From Gnetum montanum (taxonomy: Eukaryota > Streptophyta > Gnetopsida > Gnetales > Gnetaceae): 24,760 nt of DNA. Location of the stretch: positions 438,006-462,765 of the forward strand of contig MNCI01006839.1 of assembly GCA_015680685.1 (NCBI GenBank). The letters are read 5' to 3'. The notes under the pieces are model-generated. The model was not told where the DNA came from. It made no database searches and was given only the letters and a program-made list of their open reading frames with translations. Positions 1-11,026 of the stretch are shown here, piece after piece. A program made the position numbers and the translations under genes. The stretch's first letter is position 1. The number at the start of each line of letters is the position of its first letter.

Positions 1-600
1 ACTTAATCTTAGAAATTAAATAATTAGAACTAGGAACATTCACTATCTCAATCATATCTTTGTCATTTCACAATCTTTTTTAGTGATTCTAGATCTAATA
101 GAAAGATAGAATAGCTAGCTACATGCAACTAAAATTTCAGTTTAATATCTATTCCATTTTTGGATAAAGTAGCTTTATAATTTGGCATATTTTCTAAATC
201 CTAAATTTTTAAAATAAATAATGATGATCAATAATTAGGTTATTTCTACCTTATAACACAATGATTTGATACAATATTAGATTTACCTGAAAATTAATAT
301 CTGTGTGAAGTTTCAATTAAAATTTTAGCATTAAGAAGATAACAACCTTTGAGTTATCATCTCTCAAATTTGCACTACTAGAATTATCATGATTTATGAT
401 ATATTGAAAAGAACATAATATAACCTTAGCTTTTTTCCAAATTTTAGAGAACTTTCTAAGCTTTCCAAAAATACAAATTTTATGAGCTGATTCATTGTGA
501 ATTTAAGATAATCAAGCAGTTTGTTAACTACTTAAAATTCCTTCATATGTTGTCTACCTTGATCCCTTAATGGAGTTTTATCTTCATGTCTATATTCATA
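1..600. other. AT-rich stretch without a clear gene
   Basis: No long open frame occurs on either strand. On the minus strand, weak coding-like text may continue from the remnant at 550-1340: short open pieces near 300-400 and at the left edge (about 1-60) are separated by AT-rich sequence. They could be exons of the same decayed unit or chance. I see no RNA gene, promoter or repeat that I can defend. Confidence 0.4.
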
Positions 601-1340
601 CTCATTTAAACTAGATGATGAAGATGAAGAAGAGAAGGATAAACTACAAGAACCACCATGGCTACTATATTTCACCCTATAATTTCTTGGTTTATATATT
701 CTAAGTATATTAGCAATTCTAGGTCTTAAGGCCCTTCATGTTCTAGGACCTATTCTATCTCTTCTAGGATTGTCTCCTATAGCTGAATGTAGTCTTTGAT
801 AAGTGGGATCTTTAATGCAAAAGATAGAAGGAAAAGAGGTGGATCTATGATGATGAAACCACTTAGATAAATATTTTATGTACTTCCTTTCAAACTAGGA
901 TGTTAGGAGCATTGCATCCTTATTCTTATCACATTCATACCTAAACTTCATAATGTCACCTGGTTTGGCTTGAGCCTTTATCAACTAATATGGTTTGGAC
1001 ATGTTCTCAGTAACATGATATCCTCCATATCTATGGCCAAGAATAGACCATAGGATATTAGCTTGAAGCATTGATGGAGTTGATTTATCAATTCCCAACA
1101 CAATATTTTCAGGCAAGTTCCTTTACCTAAACTATACATCATAGTGAGAGATGAAGGTAAAATCATGATAACAAGGGTCTAAATGAGTATGAGAGATCCA
1201 TGCTTGTAATGGTTCACTCCAATTCTCTTTAGTGTGAATTATGTTATTATCCCTACCAATATTCTCATTACACGATGGTCTATGAAAGCTATTTGAAGAT
1301 ACCATGTTGTAATTAACAATGAAACAAAATAAAGCTTTTA
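550..1340 (-). pseudogene. Unrecognised coding-like remnant, minus strand
   Basis: Reading leftwards from about 1320, one minus-strand frame gives ordinary-looking protein text broken by few stops, for example PLQAWISHTHLDPCYHDF near 1150-1210 and KPGDIMKFRYECDKNKDA near 905-960. It includes an Arg-rich stretch and a run of seven or more Ser near 615-635. Several of the stops are TAG. I do not recognise a family, catalytic motif or membrane segment. It lies downstream of the LINE ORF2 end in the same orientation, but it does not resemble a LINE domain, so it is more likely a separate older element or gene fragment. The left end is uncertain because coding-like text may continue to the window edge. 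Confidence 0.35.
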
Positions 1341-1499
1341 TATGTTCAAACACTCATAGGATCTATTGAACAGATATTGTAATTTCATGAAAAAACAGAT
1401 AAACCCTACAAAATGACCAAGCATCAATGGAAATATCAAAAACAAATCATATAGTCTTTTTGTTGTAACATTGTAATATTATCTCAAATGGGTAGTCAC

Positions 1500-4450
1500 A
1501 ACACAAGAGAAAAACACATGTAACTCATTTTCAAGGGCTCCTAATCTACAAAACCTACAAATGCACTCTTCTTAAGGGACTTCAATCCATCTTTTACTTT
1601 TAATTCTAAGATGATGAGAATTTAAGTAAAGCTTGTTGATAGCATTTTGATACTTGATGGGAATAGTAGGTATGAGATGGTGAGCTTCTACATCTATTTT
1701 ATTAGATTTAAAATGGTGTAAATAAAATTTTATTTTGCCTTCCACATTGGACCACATCTATTTTAAAGCATTTTTCTTGACTAGTTGGAAAATATGCTTA
1801 GGAGTTCACTACACATCCTCCCAAGCGATATTCCATTTTCTCAATCATTACATTCCTTGAAAATACTAATCACAATCTTACGAATCCTTAAGAACTACTT
1901 TAGAGAATTCATCTTACCTTGAGATATGTAAGCTATGAGTGTATGTAATGAATTAGCACTAGCCTTCTACTTCTAAAGGTAATAAATCACATTCACATAA
2001 TAACATTGAGTGAAGTATTTTCATCTTTGCATTTAACTCATCGAGAAGAGAATTTTTTGTAGTCTTTCAATATCTTTCCAAAGTTTAGCAATGAGACTAG
2101 GTTCCCAAACAATACATCTATACAATATAGTAGGATAGATAATACTTTGAAAAACTTTTTTTCTAATCTTCCAAGCTGAGAGTCCTAAACCCTTATAGTT
2201 ATTTTTGAAATCATACAAAGCCTTGAAATCTTCTATTATTTTTTCTTTGATGCACTTCCCCCACATGTAATTGTTCATATAAATGAGACCCAAATTTTTA
2301 AAAGAAAAACTTGAACACCATATGCATGATAATAACTCTCTAAAATTTGCAACATATATTGCATAACTTCTGTAGTAGTGAAGATCAAGGCAACATTTTC
2401 ATATAACAAAAGATTCACTGCTTGGGATCCAATTTTGATAGTATGTCTATCTTGGCCATTGTATAACCATTCCTACATTTTGTTAATAAAGATACCAAAG
2501 AGAGTTGGAGAAAATAAACAACCTTGCTTAACTTCAATTTTGGTTTGGAATTAAAATTTTATTTTGAATTTACTATATGCAATTTCAATAATCACTTCCT
2601 CATATAATCTTTGATTTGTTGTAATTAAATCTAAAAGGAGGCTAATTTTATGCAAGTGTAATCATAGTTTTTTATAAATCATTGAATTATATGCTTTTGC
2701 AAAATTAATAAAACAAATAAAAGCTTTTTATTAAGCATTTTTGCAAACTCCATGTACTGTCTAAGAGTAACTAAGTGATTAATAATGGAGTAATTTTGTT
2801 TGTAACCTACTTAACATCTTACCTTGACTTGGTTACCATTAACCTAAGAACTAATTCTCTTTTCTAGCTTAATGTCCAACAGCTTAGCAAAAATATTACT
2901 TGCAAGAATTTTTCAATAATTGTTCAAATTTTTTTATCCTCCTTTTTATATTACTAGTTTTCCAAAGTTAATTTAATCCTTGCTCCATAGCTAAATGTAA
3001 TGTGTTAAATTTCCCTATTAATAGCAAATCCTATCCACTTTAATAACTCTGTGACTTCCTCAAAAGTAAATTGGAGAGATGCTTGTTGTACAATAGTATT
3101 AGAATTATTATCTTGTCTTAAATAGCTTATTATAAAACAAGAAAATATCTTGAAAAGAAAAATGAAATGATAAAGAGGCTTTATGATAAAAACATTGTCA
3201 AAAGTGTCTATATTTCTTTTTAATGATATAAACAAAATATTCTTGTTATTCCTTAATAAATTTTCTTCTCTTGGTTCTAATAAAACATTAATTTGCCTTA
3301 ACTAAGCTTTGTCTATAATTTTGATTTACATTCTTAATATTCTACCTAGCATGCATGCCATCCTCATCAAACCAAGTCTTCTGAGCACCTTGTTGTTGTG
3401 AATACACAACTTGCTTAGTTTATGTAACAAAAATTTATTATTTCATGAGTTCATTTGTTATGTGTTGTATTCATATATTTTTCCTTGATTTATGGGATGA
3501 GTCTATCCTAAAATCTTTTTTGATTTTTATTTTTTGTTGTTTCAAATACACAATTGGAATTTGTAATAAACACTCAACATGATTATGGTAAGACTCTCCT
3601 AATTCTTCTTCAATTTTCAAACCCTTAACAAAATAAATTTCTTTAGAAGAACATAAAAGCAAATCAATGCAAGATTTACCCTAAGATCTTGTGAAAGTAT
3701 ATGATGAAGATTAAGGAAATCTAGCAAGGTTATTGTAAATCAAAAGATCAAAAATATTTGCCCATTCTAATAGTTGTTGATCCATGTTATTAATAATGCT
3801 ATTTGTAGAATCTTAGGTCTAGCTATGAACTTCAAAAATGTTTGAATTGCCAACATTAGGTTGCCACTGAATAATTTTTATTTGCTATGAACCTATCCTT
3901 GTATTAAAATCTTTAGAAATAAATATTGAGCCTTTTTCTATAAATTTTACAATATCTCTACCTAAGAACTAAAAAGGATGATAATGAGACAACTCTATAG
4001 AATCATACACTATAGCATCTCTAGGAGAATAATAGCATATGACAAAAAAAGCACAACTATGTTGGCATAAGATTTTTGGCTAAACATATTGTTTATGATC
4101 ATCAAATTTTTTTAAAAGCACATAATTTCTAAGCAATTTTCTCACTAACATTGCAATTCCACCAGAAGTTCTACCTCTTTGTCCTACTCTTGTATTTTTT
4201 TTCAACAAATTGAATAAATCTAGGAATTACAAAATCTACAAAATCAACATCTTTTTCCAAGTTTCAACAAAATTAAAAATATCAAAGTTGTGAAATAAGC
4301 TAATACTATTTTAAAAATAATTTTATTTGCAATTTCACCATCAATGTTAAGAAATCTATACCTTAAAAGGCCTATGTGTTTTTTAAATAATTTTTGGAAT
4401 ACTACTTATTTGTAATGACTATTATGTTGTTGGCATTTAGGCACGCTACA
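1500..4450 (-). pseudogene. LINE ORF2 remnant: endonuclease, reverse transcriptase, C-terminal Cys/His motif
   Basis: The endonuclease (APE-like) begins near 4370. FVETWKK at about 4252-4271 holds the expected catalytic Glu, followed by TSGGIAMLVRKLL near 4140-4180, KDFNTRIG near 3905-3925 in place of GDFN, and SCIDLLLCS near 3650-3675. The reverse transcriptase shows a region reading VNGNQVKVRC then GYKQNYSIINHLVTLRQYM near 2770-2850, FINFAKAY near 2690-2715, VKQGCLFSPTLFGIF near 2490-2530, and LLYENVALIF near 2385-2410 where functional elements have YADD. Downstream come LGLSAWKIRKKVFQSIIYPT (about 2125-2190) and RFCRLGALENELHVFFSC (about 1505-1555). The enzyme would nick target DNA and copy element RNA, but this copy is shattered by frameshifts and stops. 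Confidence 0.8.
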
Positions 4451-4499
4451 AAATTGTATTTACAAGTTGTTTTAACCCTTTTCCATTTTGGCCCTTTTT

Positions 4500-5095
4500 G
4501 TTAGTTTCTTTTGAGTAATATTCTAATTTATCTAAATGCTTTTCCCATTCTCACTTTGCTTCATGGGGATTTGATGTCTTCAAACATGCACTCTATCTTC
4601 TACATCATTAAACTTAACAATTACATGTTAAGAATTTTCATGTTTATCAGTTTTGAAGAAGTTATATGCATATCATCTATAAGGATTTTAACTTTCTTAA
4701 ATAAAGTTTCATCTATTTCACCATCTGTTTTTAGGATACCTACAAAATGTAAATTTTTTTCTTTTGCTCCTTTTTGCATCTCACTCTTTCAAAGCTTTGA
4801 TGATTACAGATCCCATCTTTATTTTTGTTCCTTCAAGAATAGATTCATTTTTATTTTCCTCCACCTTGGCTTCAAGTTCTGCTAATTTTAGCAAATTCTA
4901 TTTATTATGCTTTGAAGAAATACTAGTCTCCTTTCTTTCCTCATTCTTCTCTTCAAGAGCTAATACCCTTCAAAGAATTTCTTTATTCTACTCATGAATT
5001 TCATCTAGCAATACCATTTTGCTAACCATATACTTTCATTGTGGAACAATAATTTCTTTGAGAATAGTTACATTTATAGATTTTTTGTGTGCCAT
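4500..5095 (-). pseudogene. LINE ORF1 remnant (coiled coil plus RNA-binding-like segment)
   Basis: The minus-strand frame starts MAHKKSINVTILKEI at 5095 and continues, through a few stops, into a charged Leu/Glu/Lys segment (LALEEKNEERKE, then LAELEAKVEENKNES) that looks like a coiled coil. A frameshift in an A-rich run near 4760 leads into KNLHFVGILKTDGEIDE and a further segment ending near KFNDVEDRV. This matches the general plan of plant L1 ORF1: a coiled coil followed by an RRM-like fold that binds element RNA. The stops read TAG or TGA where Gln or Arg would be expected. The start was chosen because the frame opens there with an N-terminal Met. Family assignment rests mainly on position upstream of ORF2. 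Confidence 0.55.
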
Positions 5096-5252
5096 GTAGT
5101 GATGCCATGATAAAATTTTCAAATTTCTTTAGCAAATAACTTAATCTCTTCAATGACAAAGGTTAGTAATTTTACAAAGATGTTCATCATAATCATAAAC
5201 AAGCCTTCCACTTACTAACCAGTAATGGCATCAAGACAAAGCTAGAGATGAA

Positions 5253-5264
5253 GCTTCGATACCA
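5253..5264 (-). other. Primer-binding-like site next to LTR
   Basis: The minus strand reads TGGTATCGAAGC immediately after the LTR-like block. Plant LTR retrotransposons primed by initiator tRNA-Met usually carry TGGTATCAGAGC, so the first seven bases and the last three agree. The placement, two bases after a CA-ending LTR, is also as expected. Alternatively the TTTGG just outside the LTR is one half of a target-site duplication with TTTGA at the other end, which would make this a solo LTR. Confidence 0.4.
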
Positions 5265-5266
5265 AA

Positions 5267-5658
5267 TGTAAGACAAAATTTATAGATTGCACAAGAAATT
5301 TACATGCATAGATAACTGGAAATGCACAATGCGAAAGCAAATGGAACTGACCTCCAGCCATTAATGCCTTGAATTAAACTTGGTGTTTGGATTCTTCTTT
5401 CACACTAGTGCTCTACAACAATGGTGTATGCAACCTCTAAGCATTTGTGAAAGGGACCAGAATTGCAATCTTGCTATGATTCACGGTGCCTTTGTTCTCC
5501 CATCAAGAATGAATTTATAGGCCACAGAATCAGTTACCATGAAAAATTAGGAAAAAATAAGAGACCGAAAGCCAACGCATAAGCACGTTACCAGATATGG
5601 AGGCCACCTTGATGCGTTAACATACGCATAAATGTGGAAATGTGTAACACATGTTACA
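5267..5658 (-). mobile_element. LTR-like block of about 392 bp
   Basis: On the minus strand the block starts TGTAAC at 5658 and ends CTTACA at 5267, so it has TG...CA ends with a 5-bp terminal inverted repeat (TGTAA/TTACA). A TATA-like CTATAAATT sits near 5512-5520, about 140 bp from the start, as in a U3 promoter. A primer-binding-like site follows. The outer flank is TTTGA and the inner flank TTTGG, so a solo LTR with a mutated duplication is also possible. No gag or pol of an LTR element follows; instead the LINE ORF1 opens about 170 bp further on. Confidence 0.45.
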
Positions 5659-5689
5659 TCAAACTATCTTTTAATACTATGAAATTAGT

Positions 5690-7665
5690 ATATTACATGC
5701 CTATAATTCTTCTCAATCTTTTTTACTAGTTGAACTTGCAAATTCTAAAATGGTTGAGAAAGCTTTAGATCTTAAAATTTTTATGGATCATCACAATACT
5801 TTTATTACTCACAAATGGAAAGTGGATTTAGATACCAATTCTTGTAATTATTTTAAGACTCTTTGCTAGATTGAATTAAAAAAATTTCTACTTTTTTACA
5901 AAGTTTTAAAAGTAGAATTATTGGTAGCATTAACATAATCTTTCAAATGGAGTAAAAAATATTATTAGATGGTGTGTAATTTACATATTATTTTGTAGAG
6001 ATTAATTTACAACAAATGAAGATAGAATTAAAACTCAAGTTAGGTAATGGGCATTTTTTCCAAAAAAAAAATAACATATTATAATTTGAGGATGTTTTAT
6101 CATTTGTCATTGTGAAGGTCATGTTGTAGAATTTTTTGTCTTCTTAATAAAATTTATTTGTAAGGAAAAGATATAACATTTTTTTAGAAAAAAAAATATT
6201 GGTAATTTTTAATAGGTACAAATGTAACATTCTTCAACAACTTTCCAACCTGTTATTAATCCTTTTAAATCTAAGGATGCTAGTAAATTCTTTATATCTA
6301 AACAGTATTCTTCTTTGAAAAAAATACTTACTTAGCTAAGGACTAGTAATACTAGGGTTGATTCAAAATTTTTTTGCTTAGTATAATGAGGTAAGAAGAG
6401 GTTTTCTCATAATGATTTTACTTTAAAAACTCATGAGGTATTTCATTATATATCTACTTTTACTAATGTCTCAAATATTTTTATATTGAAAAATGTTATT
6501 TCAACTATTAGTTTTCTAAATTGTGAGATTAAAGTTGAGCTTGAAAAATCAAGGATGGAAGCCTTTTTTCCCACATTTCAATGTTAGTTTTATCATAGAA
6601 TCCTTGGGCATTTTTGATAGGTCACAAGAAAAAATTACCAGAGAGTATCTTTCAAATTAACATTTATTTCTAGATTTTCTTTTTCTTCAAGAGATTAAGA
6701 TCTTAGCATATGATATTAGTTTTGTTGGTAAATGCATTTTAAAAAACTACATTGGTTTTTTAACCATGAAGTTAATAAAGAAGGTGATATTATTTTAGTT
6801 AATAAAAATTGAATTAAAAAAGTTTTAAATTATTGGTTTGACAACCTTGGTATAGTTCTTTAGGTTACTTGTCAAAATGAAAAGGGAGATTTTGGATTTT
6901 GAAATATTTATGCTCCTAATAAATCAAGAGAATGATAAGAGGTTTGAAAATATCTTCAATCTATAACTAAATTTCCTTAGATTATTGGAAGAAATTTTAA
7001 TATGATTGAGAGTCATTTAGACAAATTTGGTGGTCTTTCTCCTAGTATGTATTGTCAAGAAAAATAAGATTGGTATAATTTTAAAGAAAAGTATTTTCTT
7101 TCTAATGCTAGCTCTTTATTTTCAAATAATTCAAATGACAAGAATTATACTTAGTGTAATTTTCAACAGAGAATGACAGAATTTATTGTCAACTAAACAC
7201 ATTTTAGATCTCTAATGTTTATTTTAGGAAGCATACATAAAAAGTATAAGTGCATACAAACATTACTTTATCAAATAATTTTCTTATCAATATTTTCAAA
7301 CTTTTTCATATGAATGTTAATATGTTCACAAGATCTAGTGAAATAAATATTCTAAATTCTATATTGAATGCATAAAGAAATCATACTCGCAATATTGGTT
7401 GGATTGATTATTGGTAGTGAACTACTTACAAAGTAAAAAATTATCCAAGACAATTTAGAAAGTAATTTTCTAAGTAAAAGCATCAAACTAAAGAAGAGCT
7501 TGTAGAATCTATCAAGAAAATACAAATATTTTTAAATTAAAATATCTTTAATGTTTAAACTCAAAAGACCTTGGCTAAAGCTCATTATGCTAAATAATTT
7601 TGGAATGCTTTTGAAGCTAAAAGTGCTCTCATTAAAAGTTGCATATCTTAACTAAAAATTGAAGA
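5690..7665 (+). mobile_element. Second degenerate LINE fragment (5' part with endonuclease)
   Basis: In plus-strand frames, broken by many stops, 5700-6590 gives coding-like text that may be an ORF1 (for example KTHEVFHYISTFTNVSN near 6430-6480). The L1-type endonuclease follows: FLFLQEIKILAYDISF near 6675-6720 with the catalytic Glu, then WIIGRNFNMIES near 6978-7014 corresponding to the GDFN motif, then a WYNF-containing segment near 7070-7080. The endonuclease-to-RT linker continues with LAKAHYAKQFWNAFEAKSA-like text near 7570-7640 (one stop read through). No reverse transcriptase follows, so the 3' part is missing beyond about 7665. Its orientation is opposite to the first LINE and the sequences are not close copies. 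Confidence 0.65.
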
Positions 7666-8850
7666 TGAGTGATGAGTGGTGAGTATATTGAACATCGAAC
7701 CTTATGCTCTATAAGCATTGTGAAAACTGTATCATAGTTTGTGGATGGAACTGATGTCGTATCTAGTTAGTTTATTGTATGATCGTAGATTACTATCTTC
7801 ACAACTATACTCATAGTTAGCTTTAACTCGTATGATTAAGTATATCTAGATGCATGATTATGCTGTTGCTACAACCATTAATTAGAATAATTAAAATTAA
7901 TTAATTAATTAACAATAGAAGTAATTCCTAGACTAGCCTAAGGCAATAAGTGTTTAAGCCTTAAGCTGTCATCCAGATCCTAGACTAGTGCAAATGCCAC
8001 TAGGATTATTAAGTAATATTCTACTAGGTATGCCAAGCAATATTGCTACAAGGATTACTAGACAAATACATGTTACACTTGAAATCAGGTTGTGCTCATT
8101 CTACCATGTGATTAAAATGTGATAAAAACATAAATATTAAGCTACTTTGCATTGGAATAGAAATGATAGAAAAATTAAATTTAATTGATGTTAGAGTACT
8201 ACATGGAATGAAATCAATCTTGATCTCTCTTACCAATCATGGAACATGTTCAAGCACATTTCACTTAAATAAAGATGTTTTACAGTTAACTCAAAACCAT
8301 GCTATAGGCACTTGCATTAGAGGTAGGTATATTCTTATGCTCTTTTGCAACTCTAAAATATTAGGATTAGTGTTTTGAGAATATACATTGTTTTCTTATC
8401 ATCAACTTAATTAAATTGTCTCATTGTACTCCATAAATATTGTTTGTAAGATTTCTTTCTACCTTACTTACATAATTATCATTTATAACCTTCCTTCTAT
8501 GTTAAAAATCTCATTCCACAAATTATTATTCATAACTTATTATCACATTATGAATAATTATGTTAGAATTATCATTTTAGTCTAATTCTTGGTACTTCAT
8601 TAATTCTTCTTCAACTTAACTTCATAATATTGTTCCAATGTAAGTTTCTTTTAACTTAATTGTTAGAATTCATTACACTTTTCTAAGATTCTCCTATCTT
8701 AGCTTCATCTACTTATGAAATAATTCTTTGTAAGTTTTATTTTCCTTTTATTTCCATTATAACCTTTTAAATAAGCTTGTATTCTTCTTTAAAAAATTAG
8801 ACTAGGCTACATATGGCACAACTGGGATCTTTGATTCTTCTTTAAGAAAC
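7665..8850. other. AT-rich spacer without a gene
   Basis: No credible coding frame is present; the small plus-strand open frame at 8163-8378 looks like chance. It contains a (TTAA)n-like run near 7891-7912, a perfect 11-bp inverted repeat (ATTATTCATAA at 8525-8535 with TTATGAATAAT at 8548-8558), and an ATTCTTCTTTAA-type direct repeat at 8781 and 8834. None has an assignable role. Confidence 0.5.
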
Positions 8851-8869
8851 TAGATTGATGAGCGTCAAA

Positions 8870-9000
8870 GTATCACGTCAACAGGCCCCCATGGATGTAG
8901 CCTCGTTGACAAGGCCCCATTTACATGGTGTTGCCTCATTGATGGGGCCACATCGATGTAGCATTTGCTACGTCTATAGGGCCCTATTGATGCAATCTTG
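8870..9000 (+). repeat. Four diverged ~31-bp GC-rich repeats upstream of a TATA box
   Basis: Four units begin near 8876, 8904, 8937 and 8971. Each has a GTYRAY-like start, a GGCCCC or GGGCCC core and a GATGTAGC-like end. They are markedly GC-rich within AT-rich DNA. GGGCCC-type cores resemble known plant promoter elements such as TCP-type sites, so an enhancer role in an LTR U3 is plausible. The short open frame at 8855-9097 is a translation of these repeats and not a gene. Confidence 0.55.
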
Positions 9001-9007
9001 TAATAAA

Positions 9008-9020
9008 AACTATAAATACA
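9008..9020 (+). promoter_or_regulatory. Candidate TATA box
   Basis: The plus strand reads ACTATAAATAC just downstream of the four GC-rich repeats, matching the plant TATA consensus TATAAATA. The combination of repeat cluster, TATA box and a hairpin-bearing leader at 9143-9197 resembles the U3-R part of an LTR. I could not find matching TG/CA ends or a second copy in the window. Confidence 0.4.
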
Positions 9021-9142
9021 AGCTCACAACCATGTTTATGAGATATCAAAGTCATAGTATTAGCAAAGCTCTTGCAGTTTGTCTATTTGAAAGTTAGAAC
9101 ATTTCTTTGAGTGCCCACAATAGGAGTTAGAAAGTGTACAGA

Positions 9143-9197
9143 TCTTTATTCAAGCATTGTTGTACCTGAACCACACCAGTGTGTACAACAATAAAGA
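9143..9197 (+). repeat. Hairpin with perfect 10-bp stem
   Basis: ATTGTTGTAC (9156-9165) pairs with GTACAACAAT (9183-9192) around a 17-base loop. Further flanking complementarity exists (TCTTTATT at 9143-9150 with AATAAAGA at 9190-9197, partly sharing bases). It lies about 140 bp downstream of the TATA box and so could fold in a transcript leader. Confidence 0.5.
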
Positions 9198-9381
9198 TGA
9201 GCCTTTTGATCAAACCTTGTAGTACTTAGAATAGATTAATGATTTATTTGTTCATTCATTGTTTTCATTAAATATGCAATTAATTAAGCTAAATTAAGCT
9301 AAAATTTAAGCGATTAGTTAATTGTTTAAGCTAAATAGATTAAGCACATAAGTATGACCACTTTGAGCATAAACACACATT

Positions 9382-9453
9382 TGCTTGGTAATCCCAACAG
9401 TGTTATTGCTTGGTGCACCCAATGGCATAGTGCTTAGTAACCTAACAGTGGAT
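9382..9453 (+). repeat. Three tandem ~24-bp repeats
   Basis: Units starting TGCTTGGTAA at 9382, TGCTTGGTGC at 9407 and TGCTTAGTAA at 9431 each continue into a CCCAAC/CCTAAC-like segment, and the outer two end CAACAGTG or TAACAGTG. The period is 24-25 bp. No function can be assigned. Confidence 0.5.
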
Positions 9454-9613
9454 ATGTGGGTTTAGGATGTGTATGGAAAGTTGGACCAGATGCCTATGTT
9501 AGGATTAGTTAGAGGCTAGTTAAGTAGTTAAATTAGATTAGTTGTTAAAATACTTCATCTCTCTACTTAAGTGCCAAGAAGAATAAAACATAAAATAATA
9601 AAATCATATGCCT

Positions 9614-9656
9614 CAATTACACTTAACCATACCTTTGTACATGACAAGTGTAATTG
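9614..9656. repeat. Inverted repeat, perfect 11-bp arms
   Basis: CAATTACACTT (9614-9624) is the exact reverse complement of AAGTGTAATTG (9646-9656), with a 21-base loop. It might be a remnant of a small inverted-repeat element, but no target-site duplication is evident. Confidence 0.5.
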
Positions 9657-9659
9657 GGA

Positions 9660-10500
9660 AGATAATGAATGACCATTAGGGTAAGGTCCATCTCCTAGAC
9701 AACTAGTGTGCTAGAAGACATAGAGTCCACAGAATTCAACTAGATCATGTGTGAATGCTTCATGATTCATATGGTTGAGCATAGGGGTACCTTCACCACT
9801 CATCATAGATCTTGTATTACAGGGATCACATGTGTAACAACACATCTTTCTTGAATTTTCATCTTAAATTTTGTGACAATGTTTGTGAGTTTGCTTTGTT
9901 AAGATGATACATGTGAATCGTGTTGATTTGTATAACTATCTATAATTTTATGACTGTGATATATTTAGAGTGTTTCTAATATGCTTGTATTCATGATTGT
10001 TGAATGACTAGCTATTCTTCTTAGTGATTAATCTAAGTTATAATAATGTGTGTTGTATGTATTAGTAGATGCAAAGTACTAAGTTTGTACTACCAATTGT
10101 GTGTGTCTGTGTGTGTGTATTGGTCTGAATATCTTATGTACTTGCTTTGGTGTATGTTCATATATGTTTTCAATATCTTATCTCTAAGAGCTACTATGTA
10201 AATTCTAATTATTCAGTAACCATATTTCAAAAGAAAAGAAGAAATAGAGATTCTTTATTTTATGCTTCAAGGATTGAAAGAGGTACATTTTGCTTAGTAT
10301 GAATGATTCTTTTAAATATACATACATATGCAGATGTTGCTAAGGAACTTAGCCAATGAAGCAAGTGAAAGGAACCTAATCTATGAATAAAAAATATTAT
10401 GTATATCATAGGTGTATTATTTAAAATAATGAACATGCAGAATATTATGTATGTTATTGATGCATTGTTCTTTAGAGTTTCATTAGTTAATAGAATATTA
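9660..10500. other. Non-coding spacer with microsatellite and short duplication
   Basis: No gene is seen. A broken (GT)n microsatellite spans about 10098-10120. A 48-bp offset duplication begins AATATTATGTAT at 10393 and again at 10441, with the second copy diverged after about 12 bp. Confidence 0.45.
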
Positions 10501-11017
10501 GCACCTCCTCCCTGGCTATAGAAAGGTCAAGTAATGACCTTTCAAGGCATCATTGTAGCAACTGAAAATCTCGATTGCTAGAGAAACTAAGAATTCCTAG
10601 CAAAATAGCATTCACCTCGGATCCCAAGGACCTTTGCAAAACATAGGATTTGAGGTGTTCTAGATGGTCTGATAGATCACCTAGGGACTTAAGGAGGGTA
10701 AAATAAGATAACAAAAATAAAAATGCAAAATATAGATCTGATAATAAATGCACTAAAAATAAAACAAATATATCTGAATTGCANGAGGTGAGAGGGATTT
10801 GGACCAAAAAGTAAGAAACACAAGGAGTTTAGATTCCCAAGTGCTTAGAGTTGATGCCATAATCTCACATATCTTAGGGGGAAGTACCAAAGGTAACAAT
10901 GGCTATGGGTTCCACGCTAGGGATTCAAGAAGCCTTGTGTGTGCTCAAAGCTCTTGAATGTAAAACAATTCTTGAAAATTCCAAGGTGTGGAATTCTTTC
11001 CTGGTCTTGGTGCTTGG

Positions 11018-11026
11018 GTTTTATAG
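11018..11026 (-). promoter_or_regulatory. Candidate TATA box, minus strand
   Basis: The minus strand reads CTATAAAAC within an AAACCCTATAAAACCC context. It is in the orientation of the upstream gypsy pol and about 1.7 kb beyond its end, as expected for the U3 promoter of a 3' LTR. No matching copy exists on the other side of pol, so the assignment is tentative. Confidence 0.35.

Larger units (their letters stand above)
1400..5095 (-). mobile_element. Degenerate L1-type LINE retrotransposon, nearly full length
   Basis: On the minus strand the order is ORF1 (5095 to about 4500), then ORF2 with endonuclease (about 4370-3590), reverse transcriptase (about 3000-2290) and a C-terminal Cys/His motif (about 1560-1500). 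This is the standard layout of plant L1-like non-LTR elements. Both frames are broken by many stops and frameshifts, and the polymerase active site is damaged, so the copy cannot move by itself. The 3' end is not clear: I see no convincing poly(A) tract (poly(T) on the plus strand), so the left limit is approximate. The right limit is the apparent ORF1 start. A second, opposite LINE fragment begins beyond the LTR-like block at 5267-5658. Confidence 0.8.

Noticed and set aside
4511-4997. Plus-strand open frames of 124 and 77 codons
   Set aside because: They are antisense to the LINE ORF1 remnant and are rich in Phe, Ile and Ser as expected for the reverse of Lys/Glu-rich coding.
8855-9097. Plus-strand open frame over the GC-rich repeats
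   Set aside because: The peptide repeats only because the DNA repeats, and the frame crosses the TATA box.
9143-9197. microRNA precursor
   Set aside because: The stem is only about 10 bp, too short for a plant miRNA duplex.
10550-10807. Minus-strand open frame containing an ambiguous base
   Set aside because: It is short and hydrophobic with no recognisable motif, and lies in the probable flank of the gypsy element.
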